The notes under the pieces: model-generated
Told to the model about the DNA's origin: nothing
Seen by the model: only the letters and a program-made list of their open reading frames with translations
Databases searched by the model: none
Made by a program: the position numbers and the translations under genes
In this document: positions 1-14,032 of the stretch, piece by piece
How positions within the stretch are numbered: the stretch's first letter is position 1
Layout: each line of letters opens with the position of its first letter
NCBI GenBank assembly: GCA_001600455.1
Contig: BCKC01000001.1
Location: forward strand, 2,382,441 to 2,446,440
Direction: 5' to 3'
Length of the DNA: 64,000 nucleotides
Source of the DNA: Endocalyx cinctus
Taxonomy: Eukaryota > Ascomycota > Sordariomycetes > Amphisphaeriales > Apiosporaceae

Positions 1-3000
1 TCTGACTCGACCATATGCATATGCACATCGCTAAGCTCGCGTTTCTCGGGTATGGCTCTCGGATATTCTACTTTATACCATATTTACCGTCAACGTAAAC
101 CCGTCACTACGTGGTCTTTATGGTCTATTTGATTCGTATGTCCTCTTACCCCCCTTCCCCCCTTTGTTTGTCTTTCAGGACAAAATATCCGAGACATGAA
201 TATTACTACATTTCTAAGCGTTTGAATCAGTATCTGCTACATCAGGCGCCATACGCCGCTCTGGAAACAACATGATCAGTAACCCGGCGTCGGAGCCGAT
301 ATCTAAGTATCGTTGTAGTAGCAGAAATAGAAAAGAGGCAGTAAACAGACTGACAGGCAGCCTTGCGACTACGAACGGAGAAAGCAGTGAAACATGATAC
401 TAAATATATTTTGTCACTTTACGAACGGGATAAATCGCTCGGCTTTAGCCATATAAGGACGCGTCCTCAACTTTTTCAGTTCCTGTTTACGTATCCTCAC
501 TCTACTACCTAAGTTAAACCCCGAGCTGCGTGACACATATTTATTTGAGTGACAACGTATCTAATTGAAGGGTGACAAGCTTCAAGCAAGCACGCAACAA
601 GAATCATTGCCTGCTCTTCTACGCGAGGCATCTATACCGGCGATGGTGACATACATAGGGTGTTTTGCATTTCTTTTCTTCCCACCGGAAAAGTATTCGT
701 CATTGTTTTCTCCCCTGTCAAAAAAAAAAAAATATGCAGGCCAGGTTTTTAAGAATCTAACGTTGACCGCTTGTCTCCTTCCCTTTTCTTCACTTTCTTC
801 CGTATTGAGCGTTTTTTTTTTTCTCATCTCATGTCGTCACACTTAGATAGATATTTAGATACTTAATTGCAGAAAATACGAAAAAGACCCCCCAAAAATA
901 CATCTGTAATGAATGTGTATATTATGCGGTCACGTCAAGACTTTTTCGGGACCGACGGTAACACGCTTTTTTGCTGCGGTCACCCGTTCTCTCTCTATCG
1001 CGTTATATGTCGGGCAACGTAAGGCAAATAAGAACCGGAGTAAGATCCGAGATCTGACGCATGACTTGACTCTGGCTTGTCTGGAAGAGAAAGGGGTCTC
1101 AGCTTAGCTAACTTTGTTTTATTTTTATTTTATTTTTTTTGTTTTATTTCAAAGGAGTGCGAGGGAGAGGACAAAGCATGCATGGGTTTTATTCGTAAGA
1201 AATACCCTTTTTGTTTCATTGTGTTTTTTTCATTGAACATTGGGTAGCATCAACGGAATGCCTGTCAGAATCAGGTAGAAACTGTTTTTTACCATCCCAT
1301 ATTCGTGTGATAGGCAATTATCTTTTGAATTTGAATGTGTAGGTTTGGTTAGGTATGTGTGATTGAAAATGAAATGAGCTTGAAATTGAGATGGGATGGA
1401 TTGATGGATGCACTGTGCGTCGTCCTAAAACCGGCATCCCGGGATGAGCCAAAAAGCGGGTAGATGCGTTCCCGGGGACCACGCGGGTATCTTTAGGTAA
1501 AAAAAAACATATCTATCCGCCGCTTACCGTCAGACAAAGGGGGCAGAAGAGGAAGGGGTGGGTGGTTTTTGGTTGGTTATCGTAATATTTTTTTTTTCTG
1601 ACCGATGAGACCTAAAACTTCTTCTTTGTTTTATTTCATCTTACTGTTTATTTTTAATTTTATTTCTTTTATTTCTTTTGTTTTTTCTCTCAGGCGAGAA
1701 GGTAGGGTTACGCGGAGGGGGAGAAGAAGAAGAAGAAGCAAAAAAAAAAAAAAAAAAGAACATCCAAGGGACAAACTTATCAAACCTGTCATGCGCGTTG
1801 AATTGACCGGGGGTTCAAAAGTTTCGAGAGTGAGAATAATGATATTCTTACACCCTCTTCCTATTCTTGAAACTAGAGGCCTGTCTGCGGGTGATAAGGG
1901 TGTAAATCCCGAAGGAGGAGGATGACTATCCTTTTTCATGTCATTTGTATCTTCTTCGTTTCCTTTTTTTTTTTTTTTTTTTTTTTTCAGCTACCACTAC
2001 AAGTGATGTAGATAATAATTATGGATACGGTTGGTCACGAATGTATGATTGGAAGGGGATGGATGGAGGAGAGAGAGAAAGAAGAAAGAAAAAAAAAAGG
2101 ATGGGTTACATCGCATCCTCTCCTCCAATCTTACACTAAACAATCCTTGAATCATCTTCTATATGCATTCGTTCATTTAATAATAAATCGTCTTTTCTTC
2201 TGGCGTTTTCGTCTATTCTATTCAGCCTCGATTTCCAATAGTTTGGTTATTGGACAACCAGGCCAGCCTTAAAGGGCGATCACATTAGATGATGTGCATC
2301 GTGCCACTGCGCTAGCTACCTGTTGGTATTATGGTAGGTATATTATGGCTTTTTATGATTTCTTCTCGAGTTTTGAGACTTCGTTCCCTTCTTATATCTC
2401 TCAATAGATCGCTCAGCTCAAGTTTGTTTTCTTTCCTCATCTTACTTTTTAAATCGCAATTGGGGAATTGGGGGGCGTAATCTCCTTCGAAGAAGAAAGG
2501 AACAGGGAGAAGAAACATTAAAAAAAAAAAGGAATACAGTTCTCTTGATGCCCAAATGTACTTCTGTATTTTGCCCTCGTTACACCGGCAGGGGAGGGGT
2601 TAAAAAAAAGACATTCAAACTGAAAAAAAGTAAGATAAAATAAAATAAAACAAAAACCTGGTTCAGAGGATATACCGCCTCAGTAAGTACATACAAGGGT
2701 CCATAGATCCTGTATCGTCTTGTCCACATCCACACCCACATCCACACACACACATATACCTATACATATATACTACTTAGTATACCTACACAGATACATG
2801 TTTATATATGAACTCAATTATCCTATCATGTCATCGGGCATCGGGTCGATCATGTCCACCCCCATGTTTGACAGCCCCAAATCCTCTTATTTCCCGGACT
2901 CCCTGCCCCTACCTAAGGCAGGGTATGTCCACCAGGTACCTAGTGTATAAGTAAATCGTTAAGTGTATAGTAAAGATAGGTAATGCCGGGGTGCGAATGG

Positions 3001-5987
3001 TAAGGTCCTTTTACAATATTACCTCATCCGTTCTTCAGATCTAAATCTTTTTTTGCTTCTCATCTTTATCCCGTGTCTATTAATGCCATATTATACCTTT
3101 TAGTATAGGGCTTAGATGTGCCACTTGTACAGATCTCCAATAATCCTTCATATGACCACCCTTTCTCGTAGATTTGGGCCTGAGCACATGCTGATCTTGG
3201 TTCCGTTGGCCAGGGGGGAAGAGGGAGCAAAATATCCCTAAAACTAGTATCTCCAAATATTACGACGACAGGTTTTTTTGCGCGCGTAAAGTATCCCTCC
3301 CTATTTCCTCTCTATCAATCAATCAATCAAAATCAAATCACAAACTACTTGTCAGCCCCATCCATACGTAGTCCAACTAAGGGACGGGAACCTGAACAAG
3401 TGACCCCCGAAAAAAAAAAGAATAAAAAAAAAGGATCGGCCGACTGACGTTGCTACCCTGAATTTCTCGGCGAGCCAATCAATACGTAGCCTCGAACCAT
3501 AATAGGTAATTCTGACGGTCGACCCTTTGGGGTTTGCTTCTGCTCTACCTTGACTATTATCGTAGTATACTTATTATTATGGAGACCTAGTCGGGTTTCA
3601 TTTGACCCAAACGAAACCTGAGGCGAACGAGAACAGTAAAAAAAAAAAAAAAAAAAGATGGGGGAAAAAACTTGTTTTCTTTCTTTCTTTTTTTGACCTA
3701 ATCTCAGTGGCAAAGTAACCCGTAATACGGGTAAAAGGGGGGATACCAGAGCCGATCCGGTACTTGATGTATCGCCCAATAAGAGGGGTGTAATGGGAGG
3801 GAGGTATTTAATTTATACATATAATTTTTTTTTTTTTTTTTTTTTGTAACGCCACCCTGGTTGTAATGTAGAAGTGGGTTATTATTCTAGATATATATAT
3901 ATACACATGTAAATATATCGTACGTATCATTAATAGATGAAAGGTATGGGACTTTCGTCCAACCAGGAAGCTTGTCGCATAAAATATAGTGTAGATGGGA
4001 TCAAAGAGTGTGGGGGAGCTGCAGTAGAAAAAAATAAAAGTGAAGGGAACGAGCCCATTGTGTGGTTCACGACAGGTCCCCGCAGCTGATACTACATCAT
4101 ACAGCATATATACACAGCACTACAACAAGTACGTATATACAAGTGTATGTATACTATACTCGTCCACTCCAAACAGCAAATATAGCATCACTTACCTATA
4201 ATGGTAAATCACATCTATACTACGTAGTATATCTCCCCCCCGTGATCCGGGATATCGCTCAGCCGGCAGGCCTTCATCGTGACGGACAGGCCCAGGGCGT
4301 AACAGGGACCCTGGTCAAACTTTTTTTTTTTTTTTTTACTGCAGGGCTCAGCCGCGAGAAGCGTGTGAACACGACAGCTGTGGGGGTTTTTTTTTTCAGG
4401 GGACCGAAAGAAAGAAGAAGAAGAAGAAGAAAATAACAAAGGAAACAAAAAGAAAGTCTATTGGCAGCCCGTACTTATTTTTATTTTATTTTCAAGGGTA
4501 TGTTCTCTTCAAAAAAAAAAATATGCAGCTAGCTCCAAGCAAGGTAATCTGATGCGATCTCGATTTTTTTCGATGTGAGGCTCGGTTTCACCACACGATT
4601 ACCCACACCCACGTAGACAAAAGCAAAATTGAAACAAAAAAATAAAATAAAATAAAAATAATAAAATAAATATAGTTGTCAGCCTTGACGGAATATACGG
4701 CATGTCATTTTTTTGAAGATCACATATAATCTATACTTTTGTTACTTTTTTTTTTTTTTTGTAACTCTTCTCGATTAGGTTGATTGGTGCCCAAGAGATA
4801 AATCGACTGGGTTTTACTTCTTTCCTATTCCTTCTCGTTCTCGACCGAGCCGGAAGAAGCCGGTGATATCCTTCGGTGTATCGATGCTGGTGACGATCTT
4901 CTCCTTGAACTACACTACGCCCCCTTATTCGTCATTTGGGCAGTAATAGTGATGCTGAAATCAATTCTTGTAGTTATATCGTAGCCGAGTGAATGCCCAA
5001 TCACCACCACCCTTTTGTTTCTAGACAAGAAATAAAAATAAAAATAAAATAAAAAGAAATCAGATGACTAGAACTCAGACGCATATTATTAAAATATAGT
5101 AGTATACTATACATCATTATTGTAAATCCCGGCCGTGGTTTCCAGCCCCCGAGCCGTAAGGCTATGTACAAGGTAAATTATCAACCAATCACGAACCTTA
5201 ACGCCGATATCGACATATATGTAATCAAGTATACATTTTCGCTCGTGAGAGCAGTAGCCTCTTCTTCTTCTTCTTTTTTTCCGTCTCTAGATAAAACCTT
5301 TTTTTGCCCATTGCCCTTAGGGTATCCGGTAATAAAACCATATTATACAACCAACCCATACGCCTCCACTCTGCATGACCCATATCCTTGCTCTTTCGTT
5401 TACCTTCCGCTCGCCTCGAACCATTTCTCTCCATTGTCCGCGCACTTCCTAGCTGAACTTGCCGAAATGCTAGCTAAACTCCGCTTGAATGATTAGAGAT
5501 TTCACGTAAACACATTGACACGTTGCCCATACCCGTAGACAAAGAGAGATAGGCTCCACCCGTTCCAGTTCCTCCCACCCACTTATCCGGCCCCCTTCCC
5601 ACTTCCCTGCGTTCATCTCCGTAGAGCATGTTTCTCAATTCTAAACCACTCATAAAAACCATTCGAAAAAAAAAGTAGAAACGAGAAAGAAAGGCTAAAC
5701 CGCTGCCCGGCATACATAAGAGGGAAAAAAAAAGAAAGATAAATTATGACCCAAAAAAAAACGCCTCACGTATGCCCTAATGAATTACAACAGATCAATG
5801 AGTCAATGACGGCCATGACTTGTCATGACGACCTCGTAAAATCAGGTGTAAGCTCTTCTATCGGGAGGTATGGTGGGAGCGGTGACTAGTTTCGGCAGGT
5901 TCATCGCTGTCAGGGTACAACTCTAGGCATTCCCCTAGTACTATAATAATCAGTTAGCAACTAAATGAAATAACACTTTTCGGCATT
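1..5987. other. Gene-free, low-complexity spacer
   Basis: No reading frame here looks like a conserved protein. Open frames are short and full of Phe, Lys or Ser encoded by T, A or TTC runs. The stretch holds many homopolymers, for example T24 at 1964-1987, A19 at 3638-3656 and T21 at 3825-3845. It also has a CA/TA-rich tract near 2712-2790 and AT dinucleotide patches near 3890. I see no transposon ends or tRNA. The last few hundred bases before 5988 probably include the 3' UTR of the minus-strand gene that starts at 7097. Confidence 0.6.
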
Positions 5988-7097
5988 TCACCTACTGTCA
6001 ATGATGTATTCTTCCCAGACCCCGTATTCATAGTCGACTAAACCTAGTCGCTCGAGTCCATCGCAAAGTCGGACCAATTCCTTGCCCATCTTCTCTAGCC
6101 CATCTCTGCTGATCAGGGATTGACCACGTTGTGGAGCAACACCTGCCTCCATCATGTCTTTCTGCTTCTGAAACAAAGCTAGCCATGCGTGGTTGAAATC
6201 GTGCCATAGCTTAATGCGATCGCTATGAAGTTGATCGTTATCTCGAGCGAGGCCTGCTCTCTTCGTGTTAGCCATGATCAAAAGGAGGGGGGGTAAGTAT
6301 GCTATAACTATGAACTAACCAAGATCTTCAACTTTGGAGAGAAGCCAGTCAGATACACGTATGAGTGATTCGCTTGCTGTTTGTAGTACCCCGCTTCGTA
6401 TGTTCGTGAAAATTTCCTTCAAAGCAGATTGGTACTGCTCGTAAGCTTCTCCCATCTCGGCGGATCCGGAATAATCTTGGTCTTCTACTGTCTGCTCTGG
6501 CGCTCCGGTTTGCGCTATGTTGCTCATCGATGCTAATCCTCCAGTATAAGAATGGACGTTCGGGCTCTGATGATATACTGCTGGCGTACTGGAGGATCCC
6601 GCCTGCGTTTGCAAGCTAGGGGCAGCCGCGGCGTTTGTTGGCTCGCTTTGAAAATAAGGGGTGGGTACATCCGTGGGAATCATCGGCATACCTGCAGGCT
6701 GCCGTGGCGTAAATTGCTGGCTCGCGTCGTAGACGGTATTTTGCGCGCTCGCTTGCGGCACATTGTACATCATTGACGGGTTGTATGCGCCGAAATTCTG
6801 CGTTTGCCTGCCATCCTGCCCATATTCTGATTGGTATGACATCGAATTCTGTGGTATCGCAGCGGTGAAGGCTGCCCCCGGCTCTTGATAATACCCACTA
6901 CCGCTGTACGCAGTTGTCGCTCCCATACCTCTGGCTGTGGGTGAGGTCGTGTTGATTGCCGCGGGTCGATACCTGTCAGACGCTCCGGTAGCGTATGGCC
7001 TTCGCTGCGCATTGGGGTCGTGAACCGAATATCTAGCGTTAGAAGCGGCGTTGGTGGGCGTTTCGATCTGCCTTCTTCTCCGCGCGTTGTCATCCAT
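5988..7097 (-). CDS. Conserved fungal hypothetical protein, disordered N-terminus and helical C-terminus
   Basis: This is a two-exon gene: 7097-6320, then an intron with a GTTAGT donor, a GCTAAC branch-like site and a CAG acceptor at 6254, then 6253-5988. The join keeps frame (Gly codon split G|GC) and gives 347 residues. I chose the ATG at 7097 because the open frame upstream of it begins only with a TTG. Residues 1 to about 200 are rich in Gln, Pro, Ser, Thr, Ala and Tyr and look disordered, after a basic start (MDDNARRRRQ). Residues about 212-347 are helical and charged, with WLLSKVEDLG, KLWHDFNHAWLAL and LGLVDYEYGVWEE. That C-terminal block looks like a conserved domain of filamentous fungi. 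I do not recognise a named family and assign no function. A 5' UTR intron upstream is possible. Confidence 0.85.
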
Positions 7098-10000
7098 ACC
7101 CCGGAGCAACGAGTCACCCGTGGCCTGAGACGGCGAGCCGAGCCGATGCGTCCCCGAGAGAGAAGCTTGGTTAGAATAAAGGAGGGCCAGCTTGTTTCTA
7201 AACGGCCGTGTTACAGCCGCCTTCGAGATGTCGCCTAGGAAGCCGACAGGTAAGGAAGACGTCACCGTGGGGGTAAAACCGTGGAGGGGCAATCGTTTTT
7301 TTTTTTTTTTTTTTTTTTATAAACCGGTGGTTCGGAAGTAACGCGCGCTGCTGCAAAATTACGCGGGATGACGGCAAAGTTGTCGCTTGGGATTCCTAGA
7401 TAGGGACGAAATGTTTGTGGTCTAGATAGGAAAGGATTCGCTTGTTAAAGAGTGTTCTTGGGATCGGACGAAAGTGGTGGTGGTGGTGGTAGCAAGCAGA
7501 AATGTTGAGGTGACGAGAATATGTTTATGATCTACTAAGGTGGATTCGAATTCTGCGCGCGCCCGGGAAAATAATAATAATAAATAATAATGATTGTCTC
7601 AGTGTGTCAAGGGAAACAAAAGTGACGGAAGACAAGCGGATGTCAAGGGATGGTAGACCAGATAGATATGTATATAGAATATACAAGCGCTGGATGCAGC
7701 AAACACGACCAGGCTACAACTTTCACCTGAAGCCTTAATAATAATATATGAAGGAGTGTAGGGATGACGATGTCTCCAAAGTTCCCAGACTTTGGCTTCG
7801 CGCTGAAATCTCTAGTCAGGCTAGATTTTTCCATAAAAAAAGAAGAAAAAAAATAACAAGGTGGGTACGATGGCGTCTCTGACTTGTCAACGGTCGTCTT
7901 CCAAGTGCCAGGAAGACCCCAGCGTTTCTGAGTCTTCCTAGAGAACAGGCAATGACCCTGCCTGAGTCAAGACCAATACCTAGCTATGCTGTGTGTTTTT
8001 ATGCACTATATAAAAGCAAGTCACGCTAGTTTAATATGGTCACGTTTGACCTAATACTAATTTTCTTTCTCATGTATATTGGGAACTAGGTAAGACGAGA
8101 GCCTCGTCAAGACCGAAATACGTCGAGGATTTTACCGTCAACAGGGACAGGGAAAGTGTCGGTGCTGATGCCGGGAAGTGGGTTCAAGTCGAAGGCAGAG
8201 AGAGACACGATATAGAAGAGATGAGAGAGAAAGAAAAGCTTAGGTGGAGAACTTAGATGTGAGGACATTAAATATATATAGATTACTATATGTATGTGAT
8301 TCCAGACAGCTTGAAGGTGGATATCGATATCTGGGGATTTTAGGTGATCGGGAAATTTATTTCTACATAAGTATATGTATATGTATGCAGGATATACTAC
8401 TAAGTACTAGGTAGGTAGATACCTAGGTAGATAGATAGGTAGATAATGTACGTACTCACTCCTACCATTATAACCCGAAAAGGTCTTAAGAAGATATACC
8501 TAGGTACATACGTAACCAGTTAGAGTACTAACTCAAGGCAGGTATATATCCACTATACCTTAGGTAGGTACCTAGGTATGTATACCTACTAGATAATATG
8601 TATATATGTGTGTGTGTGTGTATAAATATAAATATAACTATAAAGAAAAAGGTAGGTGCAGGTGCAGGTATAGGTATAGGGATAGGTATGGGTATAGGTC
8701 CGTACGTAGGGTAGCTTATTTGGTAGAGGAGGGTAAGGGAAGAGAAGGGAAGGGGAAGCAGGGGTGGAGATGAATATGGATGGATATGGTCCTAATCTCA
8801 GATGGACGTTTCGATCAAAATTTCGCACATACCTCACTTAGAACCGTGAGTACCACATGATAACTAAAGATGTTTTTTACAAAGTCTAATAAGCGGTGGA
8901 GAAAGAATTAAAAATAAAAAATAGGAAAAAAAAAGGAATAAAAAAAAGGATATTTTTAGAGGGGAGTGAATAAAAAGGAGATCTCCGCATAAACAATAGA
9001 CAATAATATCGAGACATGCTGACCTACCGCGTAGGTAAATTACTCAGATACTCCAGTACTTATCTACTTAAGGTACTTTACTCTAGGTACCTACACCAAG
9101 CTAGGCAAGTACCTACATCATGTATATGAGGCGGGTCCAAGACTTTTTAGAGGTTGTATGTACCCTTGGGTGCGGATAGAATTCCGACAGTTTTATCCCA
9201 CAGGTACTCGTCCAGCTCTCCTGTTCTTCCTCTTACGTCTACTTGTTAACATGGCTTATATACTTGAAGAAAAAGGCTTGCAGAATGATCTGGAATAAAT
9301 GCATGTTCCTGGCGTAGATCGATTGGACCCTTGAGGGTGCTTTTTTGGAGATCTAAGATTGATGACATACGAGCTGGTTGGGTGTTAGCAAGTGTAAGCA
9401 GGAAATCTAAAAAGAAAGTATATTGGTTTCTGATACTCATGTCCACATATGTAGGTACTTACGCATACATGTGGCTTGAGAAAGAGGTACTTGGTACTGG
9501 GCTATATTCTATACTGTATTAATGAATTCATTCGGTCAATGTTTTAGTGTTTTTTTTTTTTTTTTTAACTCTTCCAAGAACAGCATAATAAATAAAATAC
9601 GGACTATGTTCTAGACGCGGCGCTTCATAAACTCATACCTTATATCTCATAACATATACCGTACCATATAAAAGATTATCTCATTATACTATATGTAAAT
9701 ATATACCGAGATATCCACCTGCTAGTCTCGTAGAGGTATGGCCAACTTGGCCAAGGGAGCTTGAGCGGTATAATACCACATGAGCTATGCAGCTAATATA
9801 TGCAGATCAGGCAAGGTAATAATACCGTCATGTTTAAGTGTTAACCTATTAACACCCTCAAATCATTGACTGTTCGTACCATTAGTGAAATGACAAAAGA
9901 AAAGACGAAATTTGCTTTGTTACCCTGACAAGGGAAAGGTATCATCGAATCAGAATAACCATGTTTTAGATTTCACACATAAAAAAAACTCGCGGTCAAT

Positions 10001-13000
10001 TTAACTATTCAGACCTCTCTTTCTTATCGACAACTCAAAATAGTAACTCAACAAGGAGAAGGCAAACTCTATTAATGCTGACCTGTTTCAAGAAACCACC
10101 AAACACAGTAGTAAGATAAATTAAATAATGTGCAGCCAACGCAAGAACAAATCGCACTCATTATTTATATGCGAACGGCTATTGGTGGTTGAAGAAATGA
10201 TGCTACGACCTCACCTTGTTTTAGCCCCTCCTTTGTCAAAGTTGCGACGATATCCTGACATAGGTAAAGCACAACTGACATCGGGCTGAAGGAGATAACT
10301 CACCATGTATATTGAATAAGATACCGCTATTCTATCTTAACTTATTTTCTCGTATAATAATTGTATCTCTTGAGAAGAACTTGATGCCCAACCCCCTTCG
10401 ATAACCTTGGTTGAGATCAGCAACTGCACTGCCCCCCCCGTGGGAAAGAAAAAGTTTTTTTTTTTTTTTTCGGGCAATAATAACCAAACTCAGTACTTGG
10501 TAAATACTATGGTTAGCTTCATCAGTACCACTCATCAGGCTACCTAGCAGCGTCTGTTCTTAGCTACTTCCAGTGTACCTAGCGTAGGCTCGAGTAGCGT
10601 GCCTAGGTAATAAAGTTATAGGCATAGTGACTTCAGTTGAAACAACCCTGATCCATGTCGTTTAAAAAAGGTTGAGGATACTAGTACAAATATAAACAGA
10701 GGAAAGAAAGGAAGACATACCCAATTCTGGGTCAGAAATGTTAGTGTAGTACTTGAACATCATAATTACCGGGGTAATTTGTCTGTGTCTTTATACTAGA
10801 TTGACCATGTTTCTTCCAATTTACCCCTGTTTTTTTTTTTTTTTACATACTGCCCCTTCATACCGCCTTATATCAGAAAATTCTACTCGCTTTCCAGCAC
10901 TCACGCTTTTATGTGATATTGTACCGCGTTAACATCTCCGACCCCGGTATAGGTACCTGAGTATAAATGGGTGATGCCAGGGCCCTCTGCCAGGGGTAAA
11001 CTAGGGTCGAGATGTCGTCAAAGGTAGACAGGGGTCTGTTTGAATATTTCAATCCGGAACCAACCAGGGGCCCCTGTAACTTCTTACTGCAATCTACATT
11101 GAAATCGGTAACCACTCGATTCTGAGATCGACTCTTTGAGCCAAGGAAATACATTACCTACTACCTAACCTACCATAATAATTTTTTTTTTTTTGGTGAA
11201 CAAACCGTATGTTTCTCCTTCTTCTTAATATCTAACCTAGGATAGTATACATGTATACACAGTGTATGTTTATACTACCACTTATCCTAAGTACTAAGGA
11301 TACCCGTGGACATTTCAAAAGGTTATTGTAACATCGACAAAAGAAAGGAGTATACACGAACCTAACAAGTATATTTATAGTCAGGCAGCTACATGACCTT
11401 TACAGCCGTTTGTAGCTGTACTCGGGCCTCTTTACGTGTATGCACGTAGGTAAATGAAGAGTACTTACAAGGTAGGCATCTACGGTCCCGAATTTGTTTC
11501 AACTCAATATGAATTTTCAGCTTGTTGGAATCCTAAATTCTATCTGCGAATGACGAGAAAAAAAAAAAAAAAAGAAGCCATCTATGTGTAGTATTATCGA
11601 GGTAGGTGTTACTTAATTCCTTGAGCTCGTAAGTAGACTTGGCCCAACTTCACCCTAGCCTTCCGATTTTCTCGAATAAAAAGAAAACCTGTTTCTATCC
11701 CTAATTTACCGCCTTCCCGTCGAATGCATGCCGATTCAATGGGTATCATTATCGCCTGTACAATCAATCATACCCATTATCTCTCACAACCCGCAAACTT
11801 GTCAATATTTGTGTCGAGCAAGCTGCAGGCCGTCCTGTCACGCCGGGAATAAAGGGGGTGTCGGGTAACTACGGAGTGAGGCGCGGTTGTCTTCAATTCC
11901 CACAATATGCTTTAAAAAGAAATGACAATAATAATAAAAAGAAGAAAAAAACCGCTTCCCCTCGTTAACTGGCAACGTGTATTTTCTTAATGCGGATATG
12001 CTGCCGTGTTCATGCCGATCCCTTCATTCTTTCCAGGCTCACTCACTGCAAGTTGTTTCGTGAATCGCAAGCTAACTTCCGAAAAGGAAAGACCGGCATT
12101 TATCTATTGGTTATCGTATGGTTCGTCGATCTCAGCCTCGCCTAGGGTTCTCAAATGCCGATCGTATCTACATATATGAGTGAGGCTACCAACTTCTCCT
12201 CAGACCTCTTTTACACCCCACAGCATCCACAAAATCCCACCCCTCGTGGACATCATGCATGGCCACGCCATTGTGCCAACGTACCTATAGAATGATGATT
12301 TGCAAGGAAACCCAATTGCCAGGTATCACCAGGGTCCAATTCGCCCTCGCCATTTTTTTTTTCGTTTTCATCTTCATTGAAGCTAGAGAGTCAGGGGTCC
12401 TCATTATCGACAGAATTACGCCAGAATCCGATAATTGGTCTAACTAAAGCCTAGAAGATTTTAAGAATTCTTTTTTTTTTTTTTCCCGCGTCCAGGTCAG
12501 CAGCATTTTTTGCATGAAATTGTTTCGCTTGAGGTCATTAGAGCTAATTACATGTCGCATCCATATATTCTGTTTCTAAATACATCCCAGACTTAATGAT
12601 CTCATTGGCTCTAAAAACAATTCTAGCGTGCCGCGAAGCGTAACTACTCCTACTAGTACTACTCTGAAGTACAGAATCAGCACTAACGGTGGTATGACAG
12701 CGGCGTGGCTTTAAACCGCTATAGATTTTGAAATGCGCTTGAATTCCTTCCTTTAGGCGCCCTGAGATGTTTCATCAACGAGCACTGTCCTTTCTAGAAG
12801 TTTTCTAATACCTTCCATTATTATCAGTCTGGAATGAAGATACCCCAGAAACTGTTTCTTCCCGGGCTTCTAATAATAACGCAACCATCTCTCATAGTGT
12901 GATTTTTTTTTCTCCTTTGAAATGCACTATGTGCTGTTGAACCATGAAGAAAACGGTTGGCTCTTGAGACAGGTTGCAGGTTAACCTCTAGTAGCACCTA

Positions 13001-14032
13001 ATTTTAGGACTTGGCACGGCACTGCACCTGTTAATGATGTCGCGCTTCGTCGCTAACACCGCGTGAAATTGTCGCAACAAATCTCAACTTCATGCATTCG
13101 CGATTATTTACGTATACATGTAAGTAGAACTTTACGCGTCGGTATTGGTTCTGAAAATTCAACGTATCGGGTATACTACCGCATCTGCTTACTTTATCTC
13201 CTTAGCTCAACCAGATTGCTGGTTTCGTCTCCGCATCTCCATCAGGCTGGCGACAATCAAGATTTCTTTCTCATCTACGTGCTTCCTCATGCCGCAATCT
13301 TGGAATCGCATGATCAATGAATAATGACCGGAAGAAATCTCGCGCTATACTAGCGTACTGGTAGGGCGTCCCAAAGGGAAAAAGAATTTTTACTTCAACT
13401 GTTGAATTATACCACACCAGTCCGCTGGGTCCCTTGACGTAATGTTCGGCGATATCCTTAATGAGATTACAACTTCCTGCACTTCCCGAGGCTAAAGATT
13501 GTGTGCCTTGTAACAGGTGATGTGTCTTTGTTTAGCGCTGTTCACTTTTAGGTCTAATCGTTACCAGCAAAATCGGCGAAGCCGGGTGTGCTAGATTCTT
13601 TAGGTATAGCCCTGGAAATTTTGTTTATGCTTCTGTTAATAAACACCCGTGAAACCCCCTAATGGATTAATAGGATGGCATGGACATCCTTCCTTGACCT
13701 TTGAATTCTTTTTATCGTATTCACAAATTACGACCAAAAAAACAAAAAAAATATCGGCCTTCGCGATGGCTAAATAATCCAGGTTACGAGGTAGGAATGT
13801 AAATACATATTGATACACGGATAGTCTTTTTTTTTTGTACAAAAATATTTCTATCGTATGATGCCTGGGGGGTAGTGGGTCTAAAGGCGAAAACCATGAT
13901 GCGCCATTGCCTTAGTATATAGCGTGAATGGCGAAGATAACGATAACAGCCAAGGTGATGGTGATACTTAGGAACACTATACCAAATGTTCGTTTGATGA
14001 GTTTCCGCAATAAGAGCCGCTGTTGTGCTTTT
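7098..14032. other. Long spacer without a supported gene
   Basis: About 6.9 kb with only short, unconvincing open frames. It contains a T23 run (7296-7318), a GGT trinucleotide run near 7474-7491, and clusters of CCTAGG/GGTACC-centred short palindromes at about 8400-8590, 9020-9130 and 10560-10610. A TG repeat lies near 8605-8622. There is an inverted repeat at 9740-9752, flanked by GGTAT and ATACC. Promoter and 5' UTR of the 7097 gene probably occupy roughly 7098-7900. The stretch 11800-12450 is less AT-rich but no frame in it looks like a protein. Confidence 0.55.

Noticed and set aside
7098..7292. N-terminal extension of the 7097 gene
   Set aside because: The frame is open but starts with TTG and has no ATG; the first ATG is at 7097.
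10909..11154. Minus-strand frame of 81 residues
   Set aside because: No conserved motif, no supporting splice model and repeats at both ends; too weak to call.
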